Below, one piece after another: positions 14,252 through 22,616 of a stretch of 33,427 nt of DNA. The translations under genes and the position numbers were made by a program. Within the stretch, counting starts at the first letter, position 1; every line of letters begins with the position of its first letter. Under the pieces are notes generated by a model that was not told the DNA's origin, did no database searches, and saw nothing but the letters and a program-made list of their open reading frames with translations. The DNA is from JALYUA01 sp038253555 (lineage in GTDB: Bacteria; Acidobacteriota; Thermoanaerobaculia; UBA5066; Gp7-AA6). Where the stretch lies: assembly GCA_038253555.1 (NCBI GenBank), contig JBBSGZ010000029.1, forward strand, positions 1-33,427. Reading direction: 5' to 3'.

Positions 14252-16095
14252 CAGGACCGGCGGTCGGCTTCGGGAGCGCGGGCGAGGTCTGAAGCGCGGC
14301 GGCGGGGGCGAGGGGGTTCCGTCATGACCGTCCCGCGGCCTTCGAACCGGATCTTCGGCGCGCTGCCGATGTCCGGCATCATCACTTCCTCGAGAAAGCG
14401 GTCCTCGAGAACCGACGGGACGAGCTCTCCGGTCCATGCGACCAGGTCGCGGGAAGAGACGTTCAGGGGGAACTCGGGCGTGACCTCGTGCGACAGGAGC
14501 GGCCCGCCAACGGAAAGGATCACGCTTCCGCGCCCGAAGATTTTCAGAATGTCGACGCGGCGGTTCATGCGAAAATCGTGGATCGGTTCGAGGCGGAAAG
14601 AGAGGCCGTGGTCGAGGGCCAGGACGCGACTCCCCTCGAGGAAGAGCGCGTGGCCGTTCATATCGCGCCGGTACGCCTGCCGCCCCGGATCGTTGACGAA
14701 CAGGTACCCGCGGCCGTCCGCTCGAAGGATCTTTTCGAGCCGGGTGCCGCGGAAGGTCGACTCGGAAGAAAAGCGCATCTTGCCGCTGTACCAGACGACC
14801 GACCCCTTCCGCACGTAGACGACGCCGCGCGAGGCGATTTCGAGCCCGCCTTCGGGCCGCACGTGGAAGAGAGGGCGCGAATCGATCTCGTCGTTCGACG
14901 GAGCGCCGGCGCTGGCGGCCGCGGGGACGGCAGGCTCCGAACGCGACAGCTCTTCCCCCGCCCGGCTATTCTGCGCGGCCGCCGCGGCCGCCGCGGCCGC
15001 CGCCACCCGGGATTCGCGCGAAAGCGGGCCCGTCAGCTCGCGAGCCGGGGCTGGCGGCCGCGCGTCTGGCGGCCCCTCGTCGGTGTCGGAGACATCGCCT
15101 TCGATCGCCTCGGGAACGAAGGGCTTCCGGAGACCGTCCGCCGGGGAGGGCTCGTTGCCGAGAAACGCGGGTTCGTCGGACAGTTCAGCTTCCGGGAAGG
15201 GCGCGAGAATCACAGGCGAGGCCTCGAGGCGATCCGTCGTTTCCGGGGACGACGCGGCCGGCCCGGCCAACCCCGCAGGCTCCCGATCCTCGACCGGCCC
15301 CTCCGCGAAATCTTCCGCGCGCGGGCTCTCGGGCATGGACCCGGAGTCGCGCGCCCCTTCGGGCAGGATCCCGCCGTGCGATGCGGGGGCACCGCGCCCT
15401 TCCAGGTCCGTGCGCGGCGCCTTTGAGGGCGCAATGAGTGAAAGCGGTGGGGCGTCGCCCGCCGCGGCCTCGCTCGGACGCAGGCCCCTTGCCGGGGCGG
15501 TCGTGGCCGGGGGGCGCGCCGGCCCGAGGGGCCCCGCGAGCTTCAGCGCAGGGGGAGAGGGGAGCGAGCGCGAGACCGGCGGCGCCGACACGCGCGCGCC
15601 CGGTTCGCGAACGTTCCGTCTCAACGCTTCTTCGATTTCCACGACGACGCGCTTGGCGCCGGCGTATCGCAGGTGCTCGAGGGCGAGCCCGAGCTTTCCG
15701 CGCATCCGGTAAAGGAGCCCCAGGTAGAGGTGGCTGCGGACGTGATCCGGCTGCAGCTCGAGGGCGCGACGCAGCTCCTGCTCGGCTTCGACGAGGACGC
15801 CAGCCTTGAACAGGATCAAACCGAGGTTCGAGTGGAGCACCGCGGAAACCGGATTGTTCTGGAGCAGCGCGCGACACGCGCGCGCCGCTTCGTTGTAGTA
15901 GCCGCGCTTGAACTCGATGACGGAGAGGAGATTCAAGACGTCTTCGTCGGCGGGTCGGGCGAGCGCGGCGAGATCGAGCTCCTGCCGGGCGACGTCGTAC
16001 CGTTCCTCGAGGAGGTGCTTGCGCGCACGCGAGAGGTGAACCACGAAAACGCCCTGTTCTGCCGCCGTCACCTCGCCCGTCGTCGCTCGCGACAC
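14251..16095 (-). CDS. TPR protein with a C-terminal AIM24-like domain
   Basis: A 614-residue protein in three parts. Residues 18-150 contain about three tetratricopeptide repeats (for example HSNLGLILFKAGVLVEAEQELRRAL-like helices), a protein-binding solenoid. Residues 155-395 are a disordered Pro/Ala/Glu-rich linker with a run of ten Ala. Residues 400-585 look like the all-beta AIM24 domain, with GVVYVRKGSVVWYSG, GRGYLFVNDPG and ALDHGLSFRLEP as repeated strand-turn units. There is no signal peptide, so it is probably cytosolic. The GTG start at 16095 lies 13 nt after the stop of the upstream transglycosylase gene, so the two are probably co-transcribed. AIM24 domains have no firm bacterial function. 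A scaffold linking TPR partners to an AIM24 assembly is inference. Confidence 0.8.
   Translation of the reverse strand: MSRATTGEVTAAEQGVFVVHLSRARKHLLEERYDVARQELDLAALARPADEDVLNLLSVIEFKRGYYNEAARACRALLQNNPVSAVLHSNLGLILFKAGVLVEAEQELRRALELQPDHVRSHLYLGLLYRMRGKLGLALEHLRYAGAKRVVVEIEEALRRNVREPGARVSAPPVSRSLPSPPALKLAGPLGPARPPATTAPARGLRPSEAAAGDAPPLSLIAPSKAPRTDLEGRGAPASHGGILPEGARDSGSMPESPRAEDFAEGPVEDREPAGLAGPAASSPETTDRLEASPVILAPFPEAELSDEPAFLGNEPSPADGLRKPFVPEAIEGDVSDTDEGPPDARPPAPARELTGPLSRESRVAAAAAAAAAAQNSRAGEELSRSEPAVPAAASAGAPSNDEIDSRPLFHVRPEGGLEIASRGVVYVRKGSVVWYSGKMRFSSESTFRGTRLEKILRADGRGYLFVNDPGRQAYRRDMNGHALFLEGSRVLALDHGLSFRLEPIHDFRMNRRVDILKIFGRGSVILSVGGPLLSHEVTPEFPLNVSSRDLVAWTGELVPSVLEDRFLEEVMMPDIGSAPKIRFEGRGTVMTEPPRPRRRASDLARAPEADRRS
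14975..15001. repeat. three perfect copies of a 9-bp unit coding poly-Ala
   Basis: GCGGCCGCC is repeated three times without error at 14975-14983, 14984-14992 and 14993-15001. It encodes part of the ten-Ala run in the linker of the TPR-AIM24 protein on the minus strand. Such a perfect in-frame tandem repeat can change length by slippage without breaking the frame. Confidence 0.85.
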
Positions 16096-16108
16096 GACGC
16101 CTCCGACT

Positions 16109-16807
16109 CTAACTGCGAAGGCCGGAGCGGGCCGAGAGCTCCGTCGTAATCACCGGGCGATTGCGCCGGTCCCGGGTCATCCGAACCGGTCTTCCGACCA
16201 CCCTCCAGCTCTCCGTCGCAGGCCGGCCGAACCCGCCACCCAGAGTGGCCTTGCCGTAATAGGCGGTGAGGCCCTTGTTCACGTAGAGGCGTGTCTCGTT
16301 GAATGGAGGAATGCCGCCGTACCGCGCCACGGCTCCCTCACCGGCGTTGTAAGCCGCGAGCGACTTTTCGACGTTCCCGTTGTACACGCCGAGCAGATAA
16401 GCGAGGTGGCGGGCGCCTCCGGAGATGTTCTCGGCGGGATCAAAAGAATTCCGGACCCCGTACTGCCCGGCCGTCTCCGGCATGAGCTGCATCAGGCCTC
16501 GTGCGCCCTTGCGCGAAACTGCCGAGGGATTGAAGGCCGATTCGATCAGCATGACCGACTTGACCAGCTTCGGGTCCACCGCCGCCGAGCGCGCCGCCTG
16601 GTCGATGAGCCCGTCGTAGAGCGAGGGGATCCCGACACGCGCCGCCAGCCAGTCGTCGCTCCTGTGAATCGACTCGCGCGAGGAGGAGCCGACCCCGTCG
16701 TTGTAGATGAATCGCTTTCCCTCCTTCACGCCGACGCGCACGGTCGCCGAGGCGATGGCCGAAAGCGCGACCAGTGCCCCGAGCGAGAGGAGGATGCGAC
16801 GTCTCAT
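16109..16807 (-). CDS. secreted SLT-type lytic transglycosylase
   Basis: A 232-residue peptidoglycan-cleaving enzyme. Residues 1-21 form a signal peptide (four basic residues, hydrophobic core, likely cut after the ASA at 19-21). The SLT domain spans about 65-185. Glu89 in LIESAFNPSAVS is the catalytic acid; GARGLMQLMPETAGQYGV and AYNAGEGAVARYGGIPPFNET are the other goose-lysozyme-fold signatures. It would act in the periplasm, cutting glycan strands to 1,6-anhydro products, perhaps to make room for an envelope machine such as a pilus. The ATG at 16807 has AGGAA just upstream and TATAAT 40 bases before it. It is the first gene of a pair with the TPR-AIM24 gene. Confidence 0.93.
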   Translation of the reverse strand: MRRRILLSLGALVALSAIASATVRVGVKEGKRFIYNDGVGSSSRESIHRSDDWLAARVGIPSLYDGLIDQAARSAAVDPKLVKSVMLIESAFNPSAVSRKGARGLMQLMPETAGQYGVRNSFDPAENISGGARHLAYLLGVYNGNVEKSLAAYNAGEGAVARYGGIPPFNETRLYVNKGLTAYYGKATLGGGFGRPATESWRVVGRPVRMTRDRRNRPVITTELSARSGLRS

Positions 16808-16847
16808 CTATTCCTGCCGTTTATTTGTTCAGATTTGCGAGCAGGAA

Positions 16848-16853
16848 ATTATA
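16848..16853 (-). promoter_or_regulatory. consensus -10 box of the lytic transglycosylase gene
   Basis: The minus strand reads TATAAT, a perfect -10 hexamer, 40 bases before the ATG at 16807. It would give a leader of about 34 nt carrying the ribosome site. No -35 consensus is seen 16-18 bases further up. The 137-bp gap to alaS contains no clear terminator. Confidence 0.55.
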
Positions 16854-16944
16854 ACGCCCTTCCGGCCGCGCCCGGGCCTGGCGGACGACTCCGGCGGGAT
16901 CCGACCGGACGGGGTTGACCGATAACCGAAGTAACGACAGCGAC

Positions 16945-19659
16945 TTAGACTGCGGCGGCGCTCTCGGCGAGGATCTCCCGCACGGCGGTCTCGGCCTCTT
17001 TCAGCGCGCCGGGGAGGAGCGCCTCGTCCTTCCCTCCGGCCTGCGCCAGGTCCGCCTTGCCGCCTCCGCTGCCGCCGAGCGCTTTCCCGATCCGCGCCGC
17101 CAGACGAGAGGCCGGAATCCGCGACGAGAGGTCCGCCGTAACCGCCGTGACCACCGAAGTCTTGCCGTCTTTCGCGGTGCCCACGACGACGATGCCGCTC
17201 TTCAGGCGCGAGCGCAGGGTGTCCGAGAGATGTCGCAGCTCCGGGATGGAGAGTCCGGCGGCGACGCGGGTTACGACGCGGACCCCGTCGACATCGGTCG
17301 CCTCCGGAATTCCTCCGCCGCTGTCGCCGGAGGCGAGTTTCAGTTTCAGCGAGGCGACCTCGCGCTCGAGCGCGCGCACGCGATCCTCTCTCTCCTGCCA
17401 CCGCGCGAGGAGTCCGTCGCGCGGCGACTGCGCCGCCGCCGCGATCTCTCCGAGGATCCGCTCGTCCTGCTGCAGCAGCTCGACCGCCCCGAGCGACGTC
17501 ACGGCTTCCAGCCGTCGGACCCCCGCCGCAAGCCCCTTGTCGGAGACGATCTTGAAGGCGCCGATCTCACCCGTGCGATTCACGTGACAGCCGCCGCAGA
17601 GCTCGACCGAAACGCCCGGGACGGACACGACACGCACCTGTTCGCCATATTTTTCCCCGAAGAACATGTCGGCGCCCTTTCCGCGGGCGTCTTCCATCGT
17701 CATGATTTCCTTGGAGACCGGGGCGTCGCGGAGGACCGCTTCGTTGACGATCCGTTCGATCTCGGCGATCTGCCCGGTCGTGGGGGGCGTCGCAATGGCG
17801 TAGTCGAAGCGCATGCGGTCGGGCGCGACGAGCGATCCCATCTGGCGCGCGCCCGCCCCGAGCACCTGCCGCAGGGCCGCGTGAAGGAGGTGCGTCCCCG
17901 TATGGTTCGCCTGCGTTCGCCGGCGCGTCCATTCGGGAACCTCCATCGCCACCGGTGTTCCGGAAGCGAGGCGGCCGCGCACGATCCGCACACGATGCGC
18001 TATGACGCTCGGAACTGGCCGGCGCACGTCCTCCACTACCGCTTCGCCGCCCTCCCAGGTCCACCGGCCCTGGTCCGCGACCTGGCCTCCGCCCTCGGGA
18101 TAGAAAACGGTGCGGTCGGTGACCACATCGCCGGTCTCCCCCGCCGAGAGTGACTCCGCCGGCTCCCCGTCCCGGATCAGGCCGACGACGACCGCATCAC
18201 GAAGGGTTGTGAAGTCCTGCTCGGGGTACCCGCGAAATTCGGAATGCCGCTCGGGCAGATTCAGCCGCTCGAACGCCGCGCCGCCGGACGCGTCGAACCG
18301 GGCGGACGCGCGGGAAGTTGCCCGTTGCTTTTCGAGAAGGTCGTCGAATCCCGCGCGATCGATGGAAACGCCCTCGTCCCCCGCGATCTCCTCGATCAGA
18401 TCCAGGGGGATTCCATAGGTGTCGTAAAAGCGGAAGACGGCATCCCCCGCCACGACCGCCTCACCCCGCCGGCGAAGGCGCTCGAGCTCTTCGCCGACCC
18501 GGTCCGCGCCTTCCGACATGGTCTTCGCAAAGCGGGATTCTTCGTCGCGGAGGGTTCCGGCAATCGCGCCCGCCGTTTCCCGGGAGCCGGCGTTCCCCGG
18601 GAAGAAATAGACGCCTTCGAAGATCGTCTGCACGGATGGGACGAGCTCGCTCAAAAAAGGGATCGTGAAGTCGACCCCCAGGCGTGCCGCGTACCGCAGC
18701 GCGCGGCGGATGATCCGCCGGAGAACGTAGCCTCGCCCCTCGTTGGACGGCCGCACCCCATCGGCGATCAACATCGTGGCCGCGCGCGCGTGATCGGCCA
18801 CGACGCGAAAGGGGGCGTCCTCGACGGCCATGCCGCCCGCGTACGTCCGGGACGTGAGCGCCTCGATTTTCTCGATGATGGGGCGGAAGAGATCGGTGTC
18901 GAAGTTGTTGTTGGCGTGCTGGAGAATGGCGGTAATTCTCTCGAGGCCGGCGCCGGTGTCGACGGAGGGCTTTGGAAGGGGCGTCATTTTTCCGGACGCG
19001 TCGCGCTCGAACTGCATGAAGACGAGGTTCCAGACCTCCATCGTCGTGTCGCCCTCGCCATTGACGAGCTCCGGGCGGTTCTTCGCGGGATCCTCCGGAT
19101 TCGCTCCCTGGTAGTAGTGAAGCTCGCTGCAGGGTCCGCACGGCCCCGTCTCTCCCATCGACCAGAAGTTCTCCTTCTCGCCGAAACGCAGGATCCGGTT
19201 CTTCGGGAGGAAGGCTTCCCAGAGCTTCGCGGCCTCGTCGTCCTCCGAGTAGACGGTCGCCCAGAGACGTTCCGGCGCGAGGCCGTATCCCGTCTCGGCG
19301 GACGTCATGAGCTCCCAGGCAAAAGAGATCGCGTCCCTCTTGAAGTAGTCGCCGAACGAGAAGTTTCCGAGCATCTCGAAAAACGTCTGGTGGCGCCCCG
19401 TGTAGCCCACGTTGTCGAGGTCGTTGTGCTTTCCCCCGGCCCGGACGCAATTCTGCGAGCTCGTCGCTCGAGAGTACTCGCGCTTTTCGCGGCCCGTGAA
19501 CACGTCCTTGAACTGATTCATACCGGCGTTGGTGAAGAGCAGCGTCGGGTCTTCCGCCGGAATGAGCGACGAGGACGGAACGAGGCGATGCCCGCGCTCC
19601 TCGAAGAACTTCAGGAACCGTTCTCGAACCTCAGTCGATGTCCACTTCGTCGTCTTCAT
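16945..19659 (-). CDS. alaS: alanyl-tRNA synthetase
   Basis: A 904-residue class II enzyme that charges tRNA-Ala and edits mischarged Ser and Gly. The catalytic core (about 1-250) begins with TSTEVRERFLKFFEERGH and holds LFTNAGMNQFKD and the GRHQTFFEMLGNFSFGDYFK region. The tRNA-recognition region follows. The editing domain (about 580-700) carries zinc ligands in HTGTHLLH and CGGCH, and the tail (from about 740) is a coiled coil plus a DHHA1 domain ending with GGSGGGKADLAQAGG, the usual glycine-rich oligomerisation block. The length is slightly above the usual 875. The ATG lies inside the 3' end of recX (29-bp overlap), so expression depends at least partly on recX transcription. Confidence 0.97.
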   Translation of the reverse strand: MKTTKWTSTEVRERFLKFFEERGHRLVPSSSLIPAEDPTLLFTNAGMNQFKDVFTGREKREYSRATSSQNCVRAGGKHNDLDNVGYTGRHQTFFEMLGNFSFGDYFKRDAISFAWELMTSAETGYGLAPERLWATVYSEDDEAAKLWEAFLPKNRILRFGEKENFWSMGETGPCGPCSELHYYQGANPEDPAKNRPELVNGEGDTTMEVWNLVFMQFERDASGKMTPLPKPSVDTGAGLERITAILQHANNNFDTDLFRPIIEKIEALTSRTYAGGMAVEDAPFRVVADHARAATMLIADGVRPSNEGRGYVLRRIIRRALRYAARLGVDFTIPFLSELVPSVQTIFEGVYFFPGNAGSRETAGAIAGTLRDEESRFAKTMSEGADRVGEELERLRRRGEAVVAGDAVFRFYDTYGIPLDLIEEIAGDEGVSIDRAGFDDLLEKQRATSRASARFDASGGAAFERLNLPERHSEFRGYPEQDFTTLRDAVVVGLIRDGEPAESLSAGETGDVVTDRTVFYPEGGGQVADQGRWTWEGGEAVVEDVRRPVPSVIAHRVRIVRGRLASGTPVAMEVPEWTRRRTQANHTGTHLLHAALRQVLGAGARQMGSLVAPDRMRFDYAIATPPTTGQIAEIERIVNEAVLRDAPVSKEIMTMEDARGKGADMFFGEKYGEQVRVVSVPGVSVELCGGCHVNRTGEIGAFKIVSDKGLAAGVRRLEAVTSLGAVELLQQDERILGEIAAAAQSPRDGLLARWQEREDRVRALEREVASLKLKLASGDSGGGIPEATDVDGVRVVTRVAAGLSIPELRHLSDTLRSRLKSGIVVVGTAKDGKTSVVTAVTADLSSRIPASRLAARIGKALGGSGGGKADLAQAGGKDEALLPGALKEAETAVREILAESAAAV

Positions 19660-20137
19660 GGAAGCCCTTCATCATTGCAGAGATCGCCTCTCCGGCGAAA
19701 CCCTTCCGGGAAAGCGCGCCTGAGACGCGCCGCCGCCGTGCGGCGGGATCGAGCCCTTCCGTCCTGCGCCAGAGAAGAGCAAACGCGCGATGAAGCGCTT
19801 TTTGTTCCGAGCCACCGCCGTCGGAATCGAGCGCGGCGTTTGCGGTCTCCTTCGGGAACCCGAGCGCCGAGAGCTCCCGGACGATGCGCGCCCTCCCGTA
19901 GCGGCCGGCGCGGGCGCGAACGACCGAGCGGGCGGCCGCGAGGTCGTCCAGCCACCCATCGTGGACGAGGCGCTCGATGGCGGCGCGGACGGCCGCACGC
20001 TCGAACCCGCGGCGCTCGAGCGTCCGGGCGAGGTCCTCGGATCCCCGGGGCCTCACGGTCAGGAGCCGGAGAGCGACCGTCCGGACGGCGACTTCCGACG
20101 CGGGATCCGTTGGCGCTTTCGGCCGTCTGGAACGCAC
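19631..20137 (-). CDS. recX: regulatory protein RecX
   Basis: A helical protein of about 168 residues that binds RecA filaments and limits their growth. The repeated three-helix pattern is clear: ALRLLTVRPRGSEDLARTLERRGF, then a repeat with LVHDGWLDDLAAARSVVRAR, GRARIVRELSALGFP and a degenerate third unit near the acidic end. The start is uncertain; I use the GTG at 20137, which gives a basic N-terminus of normal length, while a later GTG would remove the first helix. The stop lies within alaS (29-bp overlap), and recX-alaS is a common pair. recA, the usual neighbour, is absent; pilT stands upstream at a 113-bp distance. Confidence 0.88.
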   Translation of the reverse strand: MRSRRPKAPTDPASEVAVRTVALRLLTVRPRGSEDLARTLERRGFERAAVRAAIERLVHDGWLDDLAAARSVVRARAGRYGRARIVRELSALGFPKETANAALDSDGGGSEQKALHRAFALLWRRTEGLDPAARRRRVSGALSRKGFAGEAISAMMKGFHEDDEVDID

Positions 20138-20250
20138 AAACCGAAGATACCGAATCGAGCGCCGCCGCGGCGTCGATTCCCGGTTCCCGGAAACAGTTGA
20201 CCGCGGAGTACCGCGGCCGTCTCGCTCCCGGCGGCAGCTCGGCCCGCGGT

Positions 20251-21450
20251 CTAGCCCCTGCCGTGCCCCGGGTTTCCCTGGCGGCTGAAGTCGAAGGGAG
20301 ACTCTTCCTCCCCGAGCGGGTTGAAGTCCGAGGGCGCCTCGAGCTCCGCGTCCATTTCCTCGCGCGCGAGGTCGGCAGTCGACTGAATGCCCTGGATCTT
20401 CAGCTTGAACTCGTTCGCATTCGTCGCGCGCTTTAAGGCTTCCTCGAGCGTGATCAGCCCGGACTTGTAGAGCTGGTAAAGCGACTGGTCGAACGTCTGC
20501 ATGCCGTACTGCGACGTGCCGGCCTGAATCGCATCCTTGATGAGCTTCGTCTTCTCCTTGTTCTCGATGCACTCGCGCACGTACGCGGTGCGTATCAGGA
20601 TCTCGGCAGCCGGGACGCGCCCGAGCCCGTCCGCGCGCGGCATCAGGCGCAGGGAAATGACGGCCTTCAAGACCGCGCCGAGCTGGAGCCGGATCTGCTT
20701 CTGCTGGTGGGGCGGAAACACCGAGATGATCCGGTTGACGGTCTCCGTGGCGTCCAGAGTGTGCAGGGTCGAGAAGACGAGATGGCCGGTTTCCGCGGCG
20801 GTCAACGCGGTCTCGATCGTCTCGTAGTCGCGCATTTCGCCGACCAGGATCACATCGGGGTCCTGCCGGAGGGCGCTCCGCAGCGCGACCCCGAAGCCCT
20901 TCGTGTCGACCTCGACTTCCCGCTGATTGATGATCGACTTCTTGTCCCGGTGCAGGAACTCGATGGGGTCTTCGATCGTCATGATGTGCTCGTTGCGGAT
21001 CGTGTTGATGTGGTCGATCATCGCGGCGAGCGAGGTGGATTTCCCGGAGCCCGTCGTGCCCGTGCAGAGGACTAAGCCGCGCTGCTCGGAGCAGATCTTC
21101 TCGAGGACGGGGGGCAGGAGCAGCTCCCGGACGCTCAAGATGCGGGCGGGAATGACGCGGAGGACCAGACCGACGGTCCCCCGCTGCTGGAAGATGTTGC
21201 ACCGGAACCGGCCCAGGTTCGGCACCGAGTACGCGATGTCTATCTCGTAGTCGTTCTTGAACTTCTCCTTCTGACGGGCCGACATGATGGAGAACGCCAT
21301 CGCGATGGTGTCCTCCTGCATCAGGCGCCGGACGTCCGTCAACGGAGTGAGCACTCCGTCCACCCGGAGCACGGGGAATGCGCTGACCTTCAGGTGGAGG
21401 TCGGACGCCTTGCGCTCCACGGCGACCTTCAGGAGATCGTTGATGTGCAT
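20251..21450 (-). CDS. pilT: type IV pilus retraction ATPase PilT
   Basis: A 399-residue hexameric ATPase at the inner-membrane base of type IV pili that drives depolymerisation of pilin and so twitching motility. The N-terminal PAS-like domain (1-110) contains SDLHLK. Walker A is GTTGSGKST (131-139), the Asp box has TIEDPIEF, Walker B includes VILVGEMRD with Glu205, and the His box is STLHT. The C-terminal block GMQTFDQSLYQLYKSGLI is typical of PilT rather than PilB. An acidic extension of about 35 residues follows the core. I chose the ATG at 21450 because AGAGG lies 7 nt upstream and the family begins at this point. No other pilus gene is in the window. Confidence 0.95.
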   Translation of the reverse strand: MHINDLLKVAVERKASDLHLKVSAFPVLRVDGVLTPLTDVRRLMQEDTIAMAFSIMSARQKEKFKNDYEIDIAYSVPNLGRFRCNIFQQRGTVGLVLRVIPARILSVRELLLPPVLEKICSEQRGLVLCTGTTGSGKSTSLAAMIDHINTIRNEHIMTIEDPIEFLHRDKKSIINQREVEVDTKGFGVALRSALRQDPDVILVGEMRDYETIETALTAAETGHLVFSTLHTLDATETVNRIISVFPPHQQKQIRLQLGAVLKAVISLRLMPRADGLGRVPAAEILIRTAYVRECIENKEKTKLIKDAIQAGTSQYGMQTFDQSLYQLYKSGLITLEEALKRATNANEFKLKIQGIQSTADLAREEMDAELEAPSDFNPLGEEESPFDFSRQGNPGHGRG

Positions 21451-21595
21451 GAATTGGCCTCTTTTGAGATCAGGATAACCCCCTTCGGCCGGGGAAGGAA
21501 GGAGTTCCGGCGCGGGCGGGGCGAAGCGGGAGGGGCGGGGACGGGCGCCGCCCGGCCGACGCGGCACTCAAAAAGGCGCACCTGCCGGACGTTTC

Positions 21596-22540
21596 TCAGC
21601 TCTGGACGGGAGTCTCCACGGGGACCGGGGTCAGCCAGCCGTACCGGTCCTCGCCTTCGCCGGCGAGCAGCGCGAAGAACTCTTTCTGGAGACGCTCCGT
21701 CACCGGTCCGCGCGTGCCCGCGCCGACGGGGATGCGATCGACCGACCGGACGGGAGTGACCTCGGCCGCCGTGCCAGTGAAAAACACCTCGTCGGCGATA
21801 TAGAGCATTTCCCGGGCAATCTGCTGCTCGACCACGGTGTAGCCCGCATCGCGCGCCAGCGTCATGATCGAGTCGCGGGTGATCCCGGGCAGAATCGTGC
21901 CCGCGAGGGGGGGCGTCAGAATACGGCCTCCGTACACGAGAAAGATGTTCTCGCCGCTGCCTTCCGAGATCCGTCCCGCGTTGTCGAGCGCGATTCCCTC
22001 CGTGTACCCGTTGGTGATCGCTTCCATTTTGATCAGCGCGGAGTTCAAGTAGTTCCCGGTCGCCTTCGCCATCGCCGGAAACGTGTTGGGCGCCATCCGG
22101 TTCCAGGAGGACACGCAGACGTCCACTCCGCTCTCGATGGCCTCTTCGCCCAGGTATTTGCCCCATTTCCACACCGCGATCAGCATCTCGACGGGGCTGC
22201 GGAAGGGGTTCACGCCGAGCGCTCCCAGGCCGCGATAGACAACGGGACGGACGTAACAGTCTTCGTATCCGTTGGCGCGGATCGTTTCGAAAATCGCCTC
22301 TTTGAACTCCGACCGCGAATACGGCACTTCCATCCGGTAAACCTTGCAGGAGTGGTACATGCGCTCGATGTGCTCGTCTAAACGGAAGGCGGCGGTCCCC
22401 GTCTTGGTTTTGTACACGCGGAGGCCCTCGAACAACCCGGACCCGTAGTGCAGGACGTGCGAGAACGCGTGGATCTTCGCGTCGGCGAAGTCCACGAGCT
22501 TCCCGTTCATCCAGACTTTCTTCACGTCTTCGTACGACAT
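21596..22540 (-). CDS. ilvE: branched-chain amino acid aminotransferase
   Basis: A 314-residue fold-type IV PLP enzyme that interconverts Leu, Ile and Val with their 2-oxo acids, with glutamate as partner. Lys159 in AKATGNYLNS is the Schiff-base lysine and has the same number as in E. coli IlvE. VLHYGSGLFEGLR near the N-terminus, GYTEGIALD, and EGSGENIFLV (phosphate and cofactor contacts), plus FFTGTAAEVTPV near the end, are all present. The ATG at 22540 has a GGAGG site 8 nt before it and is the family's usual start. It stands 76 nt after rsmE with a GATAAT box between, so it may have its own promoter. D-amino-acid transaminase is less likely given the Leu/Ile-type motifs. Confidence 0.95.
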   Translation of the reverse strand: MSYEDVKKVWMNGKLVDFADAKIHAFSHVLHYGSGLFEGLRVYKTKTGTAAFRLDEHIERMYHSCKVYRMEVPYSRSEFKEAIFETIRANGYEDCYVRPVVYRGLGALGVNPFRSPVEMLIAVWKWGKYLGEEAIESGVDVCVSSWNRMAPNTFPAMAKATGNYLNSALIKMEAITNGYTEGIALDNAGRISEGSGENIFLVYGGRILTPPLAGTILPGITRDSIMTLARDAGYTVVEQQIAREMLYIADEVFFTGTAAEVTPVRSVDRIPVGAGTRGPVTERLQKEFFALLAGEGEDRYGWLTPVPVETPVQS

Positions 22541-22585
22541 CTGAGCGGCCTCCGTTGTTGATGGGGCTCCGGGGCGGGTACGCGA

Positions 22586-22591
22586 ATTATC
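22586..22591 (-). promoter_or_regulatory. possible -10 box of ilvE
   Basis: The minus strand reads GATAAT, five of six matches to TATAAT, 45 bases before the ilvE ATG in the 76-bp gap after rsmE. No good -35 is present. It would leave room for the clear ribosome site of ilvE. Confidence 0.35.
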
Positions 22592-22616
22592 TCGCAAGCG
22601 GTCTATCGACGGAAGC

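Noticed and set aside
16945..20137. A recA gene expected next to recX
   Set aside because: Only recX and alaS are present; pilT occupies the upstream position, and no RecA motif is found in the window.
18244..20436. A 730-codon plus-strand open frame
   Set aside because: It is the antisense shadow of alaS, recX and pilT; its composition (Arg, Gly, His-rich) is that of high-GC shadow frames and no motif is seen.
21451..21595. Possible terminator of ilvE (five T after a GC-rich stretch) and -10-like TATCCT before pilT
   Set aside because: No stable stem precedes the T-run, and the hexamer has only four matches with no -35; too weak to list.
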